A stretch of DNA of 8,425 nucleotides from the NCBI GenBank assembly GCA_021783175.1, contig JAJXUF010000136.1, positions 1 to 8,425 of the forward strand, in the 5' to 3' direction. Below the pieces are notes generated by a model. That model was given only the letters and a program-made list of their open reading frames with translations. It searched no databases and was not told the origin of the DNA. The position numbers and the translations under genes were made by a program. The stretch comes from Pseudomonadota bacterium (GTDB lineage Bacteria > Pseudomonadota > Gammaproteobacteria > Acidiferrobacterales > UBA6901). Positions 1 through 6,369 of this stretch are shown piece after piece (the stretch's first letter is position 1; every line of letters begins with the position of its first letter).

Positions 1-1
1 G

Positions 2-40
2 GAGGTGCGCATGGAGCCGCAGTGGATGGTGATTACATGA
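2..40 (+). CDS. Possible 3' tail of an upstream gene (partial)
   Basis: A second plus-strand frame is open from the window edge to a TGA at 38-40, ending in the residues EVRMEPQWMVIT. Its stop overlaps the ATG at 37 of the PilZ gene (ATGA), an arrangement typical of translationally coupled genes. It may be the end of an upstream gene. Alternatively, the ATG at 11 behind GGAGGT (1-6) could start a nine-codon leader peptide. Twelve residues are too few to recognise a family. Confidence 0.25.
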   Translation, partial: EVRMEPQWMVIT

Positions 41-465
41 ACACAAATCTCAAACAAACTTGGCCAGGAGTACCGCTGGAGCGTGTCCGCCCAGACCGTA
101 CTGCTGGCGACAAAGCCCCAACCGTTGTTCCAAAACGCGAGGGACGCCGTGAATACCGCACAAATCTACGAAAGAACATTCCTTTCGAGGCGCTTGTCAA
201 TTATGGCATGACATACTCGGTGCCCTGGCACATTCTCAATCTCGGATTGGGTGGCGCGCTGGTCGACATGGACACTACCGGCCTTCGCGTTGGCACTACA
301 GTCGATTTCCATCTGCGCTTTAAATTTCGCGGACGCCAGATTGCGCATCACATTGCAGCGCGTGTGACTCGCTTGGAGCGGCGTGGCGTCGCACTGCAGT
401 TTGGAGATTACGACGATTCAGTGTACACAGACCTCACCAACCTGCTTTACGATATTGCCGACTGA
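37..465 (+). CDS. PilZ-domain protein, predicted cyclic-di-GMP binding
   Basis: A 142-residue cytoplasmic protein with a PilZ domain from about residue 35 to the C terminus. PilZ domains bind c-di-GMP through an RxxxR motif and a [D/N]xSxxG motif. Here R37-R-E-Y-R41 gives an intact RxxxR, followed by N68-L-G70-L-G-G73, in which the usual Ser is Gly. The RxxxR argues for a genuine c-di-GMP receptor rather than the type IV pilus PilZ protein, which usually lacks it. The first 33 residues are polar and unassigned. ATG 37 follows GGTGA (28-32, four-base spacer) and overlaps the TGA of an upstream frame. GTG 22, behind GGAG at 13-16, is a good alternative, and the frame is open to the window edge, so the true N terminus could be longer. 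The 3' end overlaps the convergent metallopeptidase gene by 19 bases. The output partner is unknown. Confidence 0.85.
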   Translation: MNTNLKQTWPGVPLERVRPDRTAGDKAPTVVPKREGRREYRTNLRKNIPFEALVNYGMTYSVPWHILNLGLGGALVDMDTTGLRVGTTVDFHLRFKFRGRQIAHHIAARVTRLERRGVALQFGDYDDSVYTDLTNLLYDIAD

Positions 466-1562
466 AGGCCTCGCTCAACCTTATCAATGTCAGTTGTCCC
501 GAATAGATACGCCGCAGCTTTTGTCGCGAATGCTACACCCTGCTCAAGAACTGCCCGTCGCCAGGCGGATGACGTCGGATAGAACGCCTCTTTAAGCCTG
601 CGCTTGCTGGCGTGCGCGCCGTAACCAGCGCCGTGAAAATGCCAGCGGTTTTCCTCGCGCAAAGCATACAGCACACGCACCGCCGAGCGCGTTCCGAATT
701 CCTCCGTCACCACATCCACACGCCTGGGGGCAAGCCAGCGTGACAGCGCGCAGCCATAACCGCCCAGATTGGCATAACCTGCACGCGACGTGGAGTCGAC
801 CGTCACCAAGGGAAAACCGAGTGCCGCTTGGAGTCGATTTGGATCGGAACCACCTTGCCGCGTTTCAAGAAACAGAGTCTGTCGTCCACGCCGCCCCAAG
901 CCTGTATGTACGTCGATGCCCAACACCGCCTCCGCACTGTGCAGGTTCTCACAGACCCAGGATTCTAGAAGCGCTGGCCCCTGCTCGGTCTGGGTGCCGC
1001 CGTAGAATAATCCTTGCGGATAGACGTATTGACCAGTTGCGATGGCGCGCTGCAGAGTCGGGAATCCGTGACGCAGCACACGCAACAAGGCCCGCAGATA
1101 AAAGAAATCAGGACCTGGCGGTGTTCTCGGATTGATAAACGAGTCAAGCGCATGATATTCGCGTGGCGCCCCGGCCGCCGCATCATCCTGTCCTCGGAAA
1201 TTGCGATTGAGATCCACATTGTTTTCGTTCGTGCGACGCAGCCATGCCATGCCATAGGGATTGATGATGTGCATCAGGATCAGCGCACCATCTTGTGGCA
1301 GAGCTAAGGTCTTTTCTCTCAGAAGTCTGAGTTGTATGGCCGAACCCGCAAAACCCTCAACTCCATGCAGACCGCTCGAATGCAGCAGCACCCGACGTGG
1401 CTGCCTATTCCCCAGCCAGGCAATGTCGACCGCCAACCGTTCCCCATCGGGGGAAAGCGTACGCAACGGCAACTGATCGAGCCTGGCGCCGGTTGCTACC
1501 GCCACGCTGCGAAATCGCTCAGCCGCCTGCGCATAGCTATCTGAAAAATACTCTCCGATCAA
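447..1562 (-). CDS. DUF2817 / M14-like zinc metallopeptidase family protein
   Basis: A 371-residue protein of the DUF2817 family, a group related to M14 zinc carboxypeptidases; the substrate is unknown. The metal-site residues are visible: G64-L-H66-G-V-E69 (first two zinc ligands), N112-E-N-N-V-D117-L-N-R-N-F (the substrate-binding stretch of M14-type folds), D217-V-H219-T-G (third zinc ligand) and T286-E287-E288-F-G near the expected catalytic Glu. No signal peptide or membrane segment is seen, so it is probably cytoplasmic. The start is a TTG (1562-1560) supported by a GAGGA Shine-Dalgarno (complement of 1571-1575, eight-base spacer) and by the N-terminal EYFSDSYAQAAERF stretch, which looks like the family's usual beginning; the next Met is residue 98. 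Length is full for the family. It is the last gene of the minus-strand series, 228 bases after the PLD gene, and converges on the PilZ gene. Confidence 0.85.
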   Translation of the reverse strand: MIGEYFSDSYAQAAERFRSVAVATGARLDQLPLRTLSPDGERLAVDIAWLGNRQPRRVLLHSSGLHGVEGFAGSAIQLRLLREKTLALPQDGALILMHIINPYGMAWLRRTNENNVDLNRNFRGQDDAAAGAPREYHALDSFINPRTPPGPDFFYLRALLRVLRHGFPTLQRAIATGQYVYPQGLFYGGTQTEQGPALLESWVCENLHSAEAVLGIDVHTGLGRRGRQTLFLETRQGGSDPNRLQAALGFPLVTVDSTSRAGYANLGGYGCALSRWLAPRRVDVVTEEFGTRSAVRVLYALREENRWHFHGAGYGAHASKRRLKEAFYPTSSAWRRAVLEQGVAFATKAAAYLFGTTDIDKVERGLQSAIS

Positions 1563-1790
1563 CTTTTCCGTCCTCGCCGGATAACTCCCTTTCTAGCTAT
1601 TTTAAATCCAGCGACCCGCTCCCACTTGCGCAGGTTGCGTGCTTTTATCCGCTCTACTTCCCCCTGCATTTCCCGCACTCACATATGCGCGGCGCTTCAA
1701 CTCGCGTAGCCCAATACACCCGTCATTATTTCTGCGCAGTTGCTGCAATACTCCCGGGACCTACCTCTGTTGCGCCGCAAACAAGTGCCG
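1563..1790. other. Intergenic region between PLD gene and metallopeptidase gene
   Basis: A 228-base spacer between two minus-strand genes. It holds the GAGGA ribosome-binding site of the metallopeptidase gene (1571-1575). It also holds a 36-codon minus-strand frame (1669-1559) with 13 Lys/Arg, whose TGA overlaps the TTG start of the metallopeptidase; this could be a coupled leader or chance. No convincing terminator for the PLD gene or sigma-70 promoter is visible. Confidence 0.4.
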
Positions 1791-3212
1791 TCACAACCAG
1801 TAGCGAAACAAGCGCGCGAAATCTTCCTTTACCTTCGTCATCAACGGTCGTTTCTTCCAAGTGCTCAATTTGATTTCATCGGAGGCCTGCAAGTCATTTT
1901 CAAACAGCGCCTCCATCTGCTTCGCAAATCCGCGTCCAAGTACAACCGCGTTGACTTCGTCATTCAGGAAAAAGCTGCGCAAATCCATATTTGTCGACCC
2001 GACCGTTGACCATATCCCATCAATTACCACAGTCTTGGCATGCAGCAGGACATCGCGCCGTTCATAAATTTTGACACCGGCCTTGAGCAAGGTCGTGTAG
2101 TACGATCGTCCAGCGTTGAAAACTGCACTCGAGTCGGTGAAGCCAGGAAGAATCAGTACCACATCCACACCGCGTTTGGCCGCGCGTTTCATTGCCACCA
2201 GAATCTTGTGGTCTGGCACAAAATATGCCGTCGTTATGTGTACGTATCGGCTGGCATCATTAATCGCTGTCACCAGGATCCGATGCATCGTTGCACCTGA
2301 TCCCGAACTGGGGCCGCTGCCAATGACCTGGATAATATCATCTCCGTCGGCTGCGAGTTCCGGATAGTAATCGCGTAGCGGTACTGCGGGTCCGCGCTGC
2401 TGCTTCCACGTATCCATGAACAGCCCCTGAAACTGGGTTACAGCTGGCCCTTTGACCTCCACATCGGTATCCCGCCAAGGCTCGGGCTTCGCTCCCGTTT
2501 TGTTTTCTGGGCGCTCGCTGCGAAACGGATTGCGCGATCGCTCATCACTGATATTGACTCCACCGGTAAAGGCGACACGCCCATCAACCACCAATATTTT
2601 CCTGTGATCCCGCCGGTTGATAGACCACGGTAACTTGCCGCGGAATGGATTGATGGGGTTGAATTCCAGAACTCGTGCGCCGGCATTGCGCAGTGGATCG
2701 AACGATGCATCAGATGTGCCGAGCGAACCGATGGAATCATAAATGACATTCACCTGTACTCCGGCGCGCTGCTTCTGCAGGAGAAGATCGCGAAGGCGGT
2801 TACCAATACTGTCATCGTCGAATATATATGTTTCAAGATCCACGCTGTTTTGCGCAGACTCTATCGCCTTGAATATGGCCTTGTAGGCTTTTGGCTCGTC
2901 GTCGAATAAGGTTACCTTGTTGCCGGTAACGAGCGGCGAGCCGAATCGGTCCTGGACTCGGAGATAGGCGGCACTCAGTATCTTCGTGGGTGGAACCTGT
3001 GCGCGCAGTCTGTTGATGATGGCATCGCTGTCCTGTGCAGACAGTGGTCCATTCGGGCCGCGCATTATTGGCAACCCTGATGCCATTGGTCGCACTGCCA
3101 CTGGCTCGTCGATCGGTGGCATATTGGCGCACCCGGCGAGACAGACCAATAGCCCCAGCGTAACACCGGCCAAACCCATGTTGGATCTGGACATGCGCAA
3201 CTCGGATCTCAT
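1791..3212 (-). CDS. Phospholipase D family lipoprotein, cardiolipin synthase (ClsC)-like
   Basis: A 473-residue protein of the phospholipase D superfamily with two HKD motifs: H203-x-K205-x4-D210 followed by GGVN, and H391-x-K393-x4-D398 followed by GSTN. This is the layout of bacterial cardiolipin synthases and periplasmic PLD-like enzymes, which transfer phosphatidyl groups through a phosphohistidine. The N terminus is a lipoprotein signal (MRSELRMSRSNMGLAGVTLG then LLVCLAGC, lipid-modified C28), so the enzyme should be membrane-anchored and face the periplasm. The 473-residue length matches E. coli ClsC (YmdC) as I recall it, and the C-terminal FRYWL looks complete. No ymdB-like partner is present. 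Start choice is uncertain: ATG 3212 has no strong ribosome-binding site, and ATG 3194 or GTG 3248 are alternatives that leave the lipobox intact. True cardiolipin synthase activity, rather than another PLD reaction, is inferred from family. Confidence 0.88.
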   Translation of the reverse strand: MRSELRMSRSNMGLAGVTLGLLVCLAGCANMPPIDEPVAVRPMASGLPIMRGPNGPLSAQDSDAIINRLRAQVPPTKILSAAYLRVQDRFGSPLVTGNKVTLFDDEPKAYKAIFKAIESAQNSVDLETYIFDDDSIGNRLRDLLLQKQRAGVQVNVIYDSIGSLGTSDASFDPLRNAGARVLEFNPINPFRGKLPWSINRRDHRKILVVDGRVAFTGGVNISDERSRNPFRSERPENKTGAKPEPWRDTDVEVKGPAVTQFQGLFMDTWKQQRGPAVPLRDYYPELAADGDDIIQVIGSGPSSGSGATMHRILVTAINDASRYVHITTAYFVPDHKILVAMKRAAKRGVDVVLILPGFTDSSAVFNAGRSYYTTLLKAGVKIYERRDVLLHAKTVVIDGIWSTVGSTNMDLRSFFLNDEVNAVVLGRGFAKQMEALFENDLQASDEIKLSTWKKRPLMTKVKEDFARLFRYWL

Positions 3213-3379
3213 TGTATTACCAATCGAGCATAAACAGAGACAGACCACCCCTGATTGGATAGTTCTGCAGGTTTATAATCCGGAGCCCGAACGTCGCGTA
3301 CTTTAACGGTCCAGGTTCTTTTCGCACAAAAGCCGGCAGCGGTGTACCGACGGGCTGGTTCGTGCCGGAACTTCGCTTT

Positions 3380-3393
3380 GGCGGTTAACCGCC
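3380..3393. repeat. 14-bp perfect palindrome (GGCGGTTAACCGCC)
   Basis: A fully symmetric 14-bp sequence centred on TTAA, lying 11 bases from the larger inverted repeat. Its two-fold symmetry without a loop suits a dimeric DNA-binding protein better than an RNA hairpin. It lies about 170 bases upstream of the PLD lipoprotein start. Any regulatory role is inference. Confidence 0.5.
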
Positions 3394-3404
3394 TTGTGAT
3401 CGTA

Positions 3405-3444
3405 GCCTGCTGCGGTCGAGCAGTTTCCCTCGACCGCAGCAGGC
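3405..3444. repeat. Perfect 16-bp inverted repeat with 8-base loop
   Basis: The left arm 3405-3420 (GCCTGCTGCGGTCGAG) is the exact reverse complement of the right arm 3429-3444, with an 8-base loop at 3421-3428. As minus-strand RNA it forms a very stable GC-rich stem about 60 bases after the methyltransferase stop. It may end or protect that transcript. Neither strand has a T-run after the stem, so it is not a canonical intrinsic terminator. It could also be a member of a dispersed intergenic palindrome family. Confidence 0.7.
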
Positions 3445-3502
3445 ACCCGTGCCACATTTCAATTCGCGATCCGCGATCGAATGCAGTCTTGCCGGCGGCG
3501 CC

Positions 3503-4129
3503 TCACTCCGGCAGTCTCCTGCAATGGCAGTACACGAACTGTTGCTCGCTTCCCCCGGGAGTCATATGCAATTCCAGCACACTTTCGAGCAACTCAAAAC
3601 CCTGCCCGAATTCGTGTCTTAACTGGTCTGATGAATAGCGCCGGGTCACAAGATTACTGCACTTCTCTGGACCCTCGGGGCCAAATGTAGCAATGATCAC
3701 GTGGCCGCCAGGCCTGACTGATTTGCGCACAAATTCCACATAGCGCCGGCGGTCGGCATCCTGTGTCAAAAAGTGAAACACCGCGCGATCATGCCATACC
3801 TCATAGTAATCGCGTGGCAGTTGCGCCTGCAGAATGTCCGCCTCCAGCCAGGTAACACTTTGGGCAAGACCACCGAGCCGCACCCGCGCAGCGTCCAGCG
3901 CCGCACCCGACACGTCTAGAACCGTGACATTCGCATAACCATGCGCGAGCAGGTCGTCAACCAGGGTAGATACACCGCCACCGACATCCAGAATATGCGC
4001 GGAGCGCCCAATCTGCGTACTTTCGATCATCTCAAGGGAACGCTGTAGATGCGCCTTGTGCCAGCTCATTTCATCCGGTCGACGCGAGCCGTAGATTTTT
4101 TCCCAGTGCTGTTTGATCGTCGATTGCAT
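3503..4129 (-). CDS. Class I SAM-dependent methyltransferase
   Basis: A 208-residue soluble protein with the Rossmann-fold motifs of class I methyltransferases. Motif I is I46-L-D48-V-G50-G-G52, binding S-adenosylmethionine. D72 in VTVLDVS is the acidic residue expected to hold the ribose hydroxyls. E96-A-D98 (motif III region) lies near the adenine, and H113-D-R-A-V-F-H-F marks the motif IV strand. The N-terminal HWEKIY and MSW stretch before the fold, and the overall size, suggest the small-molecule methyltransferase group rather than an RNA or DNA enzyme; the methyl acceptor cannot be told. ATG 4129 has a GAGGG Shine-Dalgarno seven bases upstream (complement of 4137-4141). It follows the lipoprotein gene on the same strand after only 42 bases, so the two are probably co-transcribed. 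The large inverted repeat at 3405-3444 lies just past its stop. Confidence 0.85.
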   Translation of the reverse strand: MQSTIKQHWEKIYGSRRPDEMSWHKAHLQRSLEMIESTQIGRSAHILDVGGGVSTLVDDLLAHGYANVTVLDVSGAALDAARVRLGGLAQSVTWLEADILQAQLPRDYYEVWHDRAVFHFLTQDADRRRYVEFVRKSVRPGGHVIIATFGPEGPEKCSNLVTRRYSSDQLRHEFGQGFELLESVLELHMTPGGSEQQFVYCHCRRLPE

Positions 4130-4171
4130 GACTAAACCCTCAATACGATTTCAGTTCGGCAAGGTGGGTGT

Positions 4172-4828
4172 TCAGGGCGGCAACCTTTTGATAAGCCGGT
4201 GAGCGGTCGCCACAACAACGTCTCGGAATGTAACGGGCCTCTCCTCATCGGTATCATAGGCATAATTCAACTCCTCCGCGCCTTCCCAGGCAACCGTGCC
4301 GTTCTGACTATCCCAGATCTGAAGAAATACCCGAATATTGGCGTGCAGGGTCTGCATCATGCGGATGCCAAGAACACTAAAACGTTCTTTGGACCCTTGG
4401 CTGAAACCAGCCAACTTGAGCTGCGCCAGATAGCGTGCACCAACGGCCAAGCCGATCTTGCGCAAGATGTCGCGATCGAATATCCCAGTAACCCGGTAAT
4501 CCTGAAACATCTGCTTGTATTCATCGGCGAGGCCGGCACGGTTGATTGCGCCCAACGTCTTGGCCAAGGTCACCACACGATACTTAGGTCGTTCCTTGAT
4601 AAGTGTTTCGCCGAATATTAGCGCCAAAGCTTGTTTGTCCTGTTCCTGGCCGGTAGCCGTGGACGGTGTGATAAAAGCCAGACCGCCCGCATCGATGTCG
4701 CCGGATTCGAGGGAAATCGCATTCTCCACTGTGGAGGAATGAATCTGATTCGTCGAGCAACCGGCAAGAAAGCTCAAAGCCGCCGCTAGCACCACAACCT
4801 TGCTGCAAAATTCGATAACGGAGCGCAT
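4172..4828 (-). CDS. Putative lipoprotein of unknown function
   Basis: A 218-residue protein starting with a lipoprotein signal: a short basic and polar n-region, a hydrophobic core VVVLAAALSF and lipobox LAGC with C24 as the predicted lipidated cysteine. The residue after Cys is Ser, consistent with outer-membrane sorting. The mature part is a single predicted alpha/beta domain without catalytic motifs I recognise. The ARYLAQLKLAG stretch, a later FLQIWDSQNGTVAWEG stretch (the polar-strand, turn, W pattern common in CsgG/LpoB-like and similar periplasmic lipoprotein folds) and a C-terminal helix make a CsgG-like fold possible, but that is a guess. The ATG at 4828 is preferred over the upstream GTG at 4858 because it puts the signal peptide at the terminus; neither has a strong ribosome-binding site. 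It lies 42 bases upstream of the methyltransferase gene, its likely operon partner. Confidence 0.8.
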   Translation of the reverse strand: MRSVIEFCSKVVVLAAALSFLAGCSTNQIHSSTVENAISLESGDIDAGGLAFITPSTATGQEQDKQALALIFGETLIKERPKYRVVTLAKTLGAINRAGLADEYKQMFQDYRVTGIFDRDILRKIGLAVGARYLAQLKLAGFSQGSKERFSVLGIRMMQTLHANIRVFLQIWDSQNGTVAWEGAEELNYAYDTDEERPVTFRDVVVATAHRLIKRLPP

Positions 4829-4923
4829 ACCGTCATTCTTCACGCCAATGCAGCGCACACCCGGCCATCGATGTCTTAATGAATCGGCGCGACATCCGGT
4901 TCATCCATGCCCCCGCGATGACG

Positions 4924-5505
4924 TCAGTCAAACCAGAACATTCTGCGAAGCGTGTCGTGGCCCTTGAACTGGTGAAAAACCGCCAAGGCGACATGACCGT
5001 ACCAATATGCCCAAACGAAATTCGAAATCAGCGAATGCAAATCCCCGAGGTTGTCCGCCAGCGCCCCAGGTTTGCCGCTTTCCGGCCAGAGCACAAACAG
5101 AACACCACCCGTAATGACCATGCCAGTGGCTGCGAGTAAACCCAATCCATGAACCAGGCCGGCAATTCCTCCGCGTGGCCCGCCTTCTACTAATCGGCGG
5201 GACATCAATGCGCGAATATCATTGGCGATCTCCCGTCGACCGTTGCGACCCCAGGGAAACAAGTGGGCAATGCCCGCCCGGCCCCCGGCAAAGATGGTCC
5301 AAAGCCAGTGTGCCAGCACAATTACCAGCGCCGCCATTCCGACCCATCTATGAACGACAAACCCGGCGCGCGTGACAGCGTTTTGCGCGTCGTTGGTGCC
5401 AGGAGGCGTCATGAACAGACTGACAAATAACTGAATCGTCACCGTCACGGCAAGACCGAAATGCAAAAGACGTGTTGACAGATCCCAGCTCTTTTGTTGC
5501 ACCAT
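4924..5505 (-). CDS. Cytochrome b561-family membrane protein
   Basis: A 193-residue inner-membrane protein with four predicted helices at about residues 10-32, 47-72, 113-140 and 153-178, as in the prokaryotic cytochrome b561 / hydrogenase-type cytochrome b family, which carries electrons between quinone and a partner through two b hemes. Candidate heme-ligand histidines are H15 (helix 1), H52 (helix 2), H157 and H171 (helix 4). From memory these match the two-plus-two arrangement of E. coli CybB, including the 14-residue spacing of the last pair. H119 and H178 are extra. The start at ATG 5505 is chosen because AAGAGG (complement of 5511-5516) sits five bases upstream; ATG 5520 lacks such a site. 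No catalytic partner (hydrogenase, diheme cytochrome c) is encoded nearby, so the electron donor and acceptor are unknown. It lies 113 bases after the acyltransferase gene on the same strand. Confidence 0.87.
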   Translation of the reverse strand: MVQQKSWDLSTRLLHFGLAVTVTIQLFVSLFMTPPGTNDAQNAVTRAGFVVHRWVGMAALVIVLAHWLWTIFAGGRAGIAHLFPWGRNGRREIANDIRALMSRRLVEGGPRGGIAGLVHGLGLLAATGMVITGGVLFVLWPESGKPGALADNLGDLHSLISNFVWAYWYGHVALAVFHQFKGHDTLRRMFWFD

Positions 5506-5618
5506 GGCTACCTCTTTCATTGCAAGGAACAAGATCGGGCAATGTTAACATGGAATTATGACGCCGAATGTCCGGCTGTACTGGTAATGCTGGCAAAATT
5601 GCAGGTCATTGCGCGTAC

Positions 5619-6233
5619 TCAGTCGCGGGGGAAAATTCTCACTTCGCCCTTCTGTTCTGGATGCTTTCCGGATTTGTCTGCGTAAAAACTGCGAATCGGC
5701 GCCAAATCCAACTCCAGATCCCCGCTTGGCATGACGGCAGGCCCGATGCCGAGTCTCTTGCGGCCATAGTCGACAAAGCCCAAGACGATAGGCACCTGCG
5801 CACCGCGCGCAATATAGTAGAAACCGCTTTTCCAGGACTCCGTCCGTTTACGCGTGCCTTCCGGGGTTATGACGATAACCAATTCTTCGTGCGTCCGGAA
5901 TTGCTCCACCATCTGGTCGATGAAATTATTGTGCGTGCGGCGATTCACTGGTATGCCACCAAGCCAGCGCATGAAACCCCCGAATGGCCAATGAAACAGC
6001 GTATCCTTGCCGATCCAGCGAAATCGCAAATCCAGAGCCCCCTTGGCCAGCAGCGCAATTATGAAATCCCAGTTGGAGGTGTGTGGCGCTCCGATCAGCA
6101 CATATTTCGCGATGGTAGGTGCGGTGCCCTCTATTTGCCATCCCAGAATTCGCAGCACAGCACGCGCGAGGGTGCGCGCCAGACGGCGCTTGTCGGTACG
6201 ATCATTGCCCACAGATTTTGGTGACTGTTTCAC
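5619..6233 (-). CDS. PlsC-like lysophospholipid/glycerol acyltransferase family protein
   Basis: A 204-residue acyltransferase of the PlsC/LPLAT superfamily, which moves an acyl group from acyl-CoA or acyl-ACP to a glycerolipid or similar acceptor at the membrane. The catalytic HX4D is H51-T-S-N-W-D56; G92-G-I-P-V-N-R98 matches motif II; T123-P-E125-G-T127-R128 is the phosphate-binding motif III; V147-P-I-V150 fits motif IV. There is no clear transmembrane helix; a basic, amphipathic N-terminal segment (residues 15-33) may touch the membrane. The short length and HTSNWD variant fit a compact subgroup whose acceptor is not established, so PlsC proper is not claimed. The start is a GTG at 6233 with no good Shine-Dalgarno. 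No ATG occurs in frame between it and the upstream stop, and a 14-codon frame (6274-6230) ends on this GTG as GTGA, suggesting possible coupling. The response regulator gene lies 136 bases upstream on the same strand. Confidence 0.87.
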   Translation of the reverse strand: MKQSPKSVGNDRTDKRRLARTLARAVLRILGWQIEGTAPTIAKYVLIGAPHTSNWDFIIALLAKGALDLRFRWIGKDTLFHWPFGGFMRWLGGIPVNRRTHNNFIDQMVEQFRTHEELVIVITPEGTRKRTESWKSGFYYIARGAQVPIVLGFVDYGRKRLGIGPAVMPSGDLELDLAPIRSFYADKSGKHPEQKGEVRIFPRD

Positions 6234-6369
6234 ATCAGCGGCATAGCGAATGCCGATAATGCTCGAAGCAGCATGTGGAGTTGATCCTGTCGCCGTAGTC
6301 TAGCGCAGTTAGCGTACATACAGAAAACGTCCTGGCCCAAGACTCACGGTGCACGCTATCCGCGGCACC

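Larger units (their letters stand above)
3213..3502. other. Intergenic region rich in inverted repeats, upstream of PLD gene
   Basis: A 290-base spacer between the methyltransferase stop and the PLD lipoprotein start. It contains a perfect 14-bp palindrome (3380-3393) and a perfect 16-bp stem with an 8-base loop (3405-3444). A minus-strand TATAAA (complement of 3272-3277), about 60 bases upstream of the PLD start, could be a -10 box, but no clear -35 accompanies it. An 82-codon frame crosses the region but has no recognisable protein features. Confidence 0.5.

Noticed and set aside
3405..3444. Calling the 16-bp inverted repeat an intrinsic terminator
   Set aside because: There is no run of T after the stem on either strand, so it is listed as a repeat instead.
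3209..3457. 82-codon minus-strand frame whose TGA overlaps the PLD ATG (ATGA)
   Set aside because: It runs through the 16-bp stem and 14-bp palindrome, has no family likeness and no convincing ribosome-binding site; the overlap is probably chance.
5568..6224. 218-codon plus-strand frame opposite the acyltransferase
   Set aside because: It is antisense to a gene with all PlsC motifs; long only because of the codon bias of the true frame.
6348..6369. Small GGTGC/GCACC hairpin after the response regulator stop
   Set aside because: Only five base pairs with a 12-base loop and no T-run; not enough to call a terminator.
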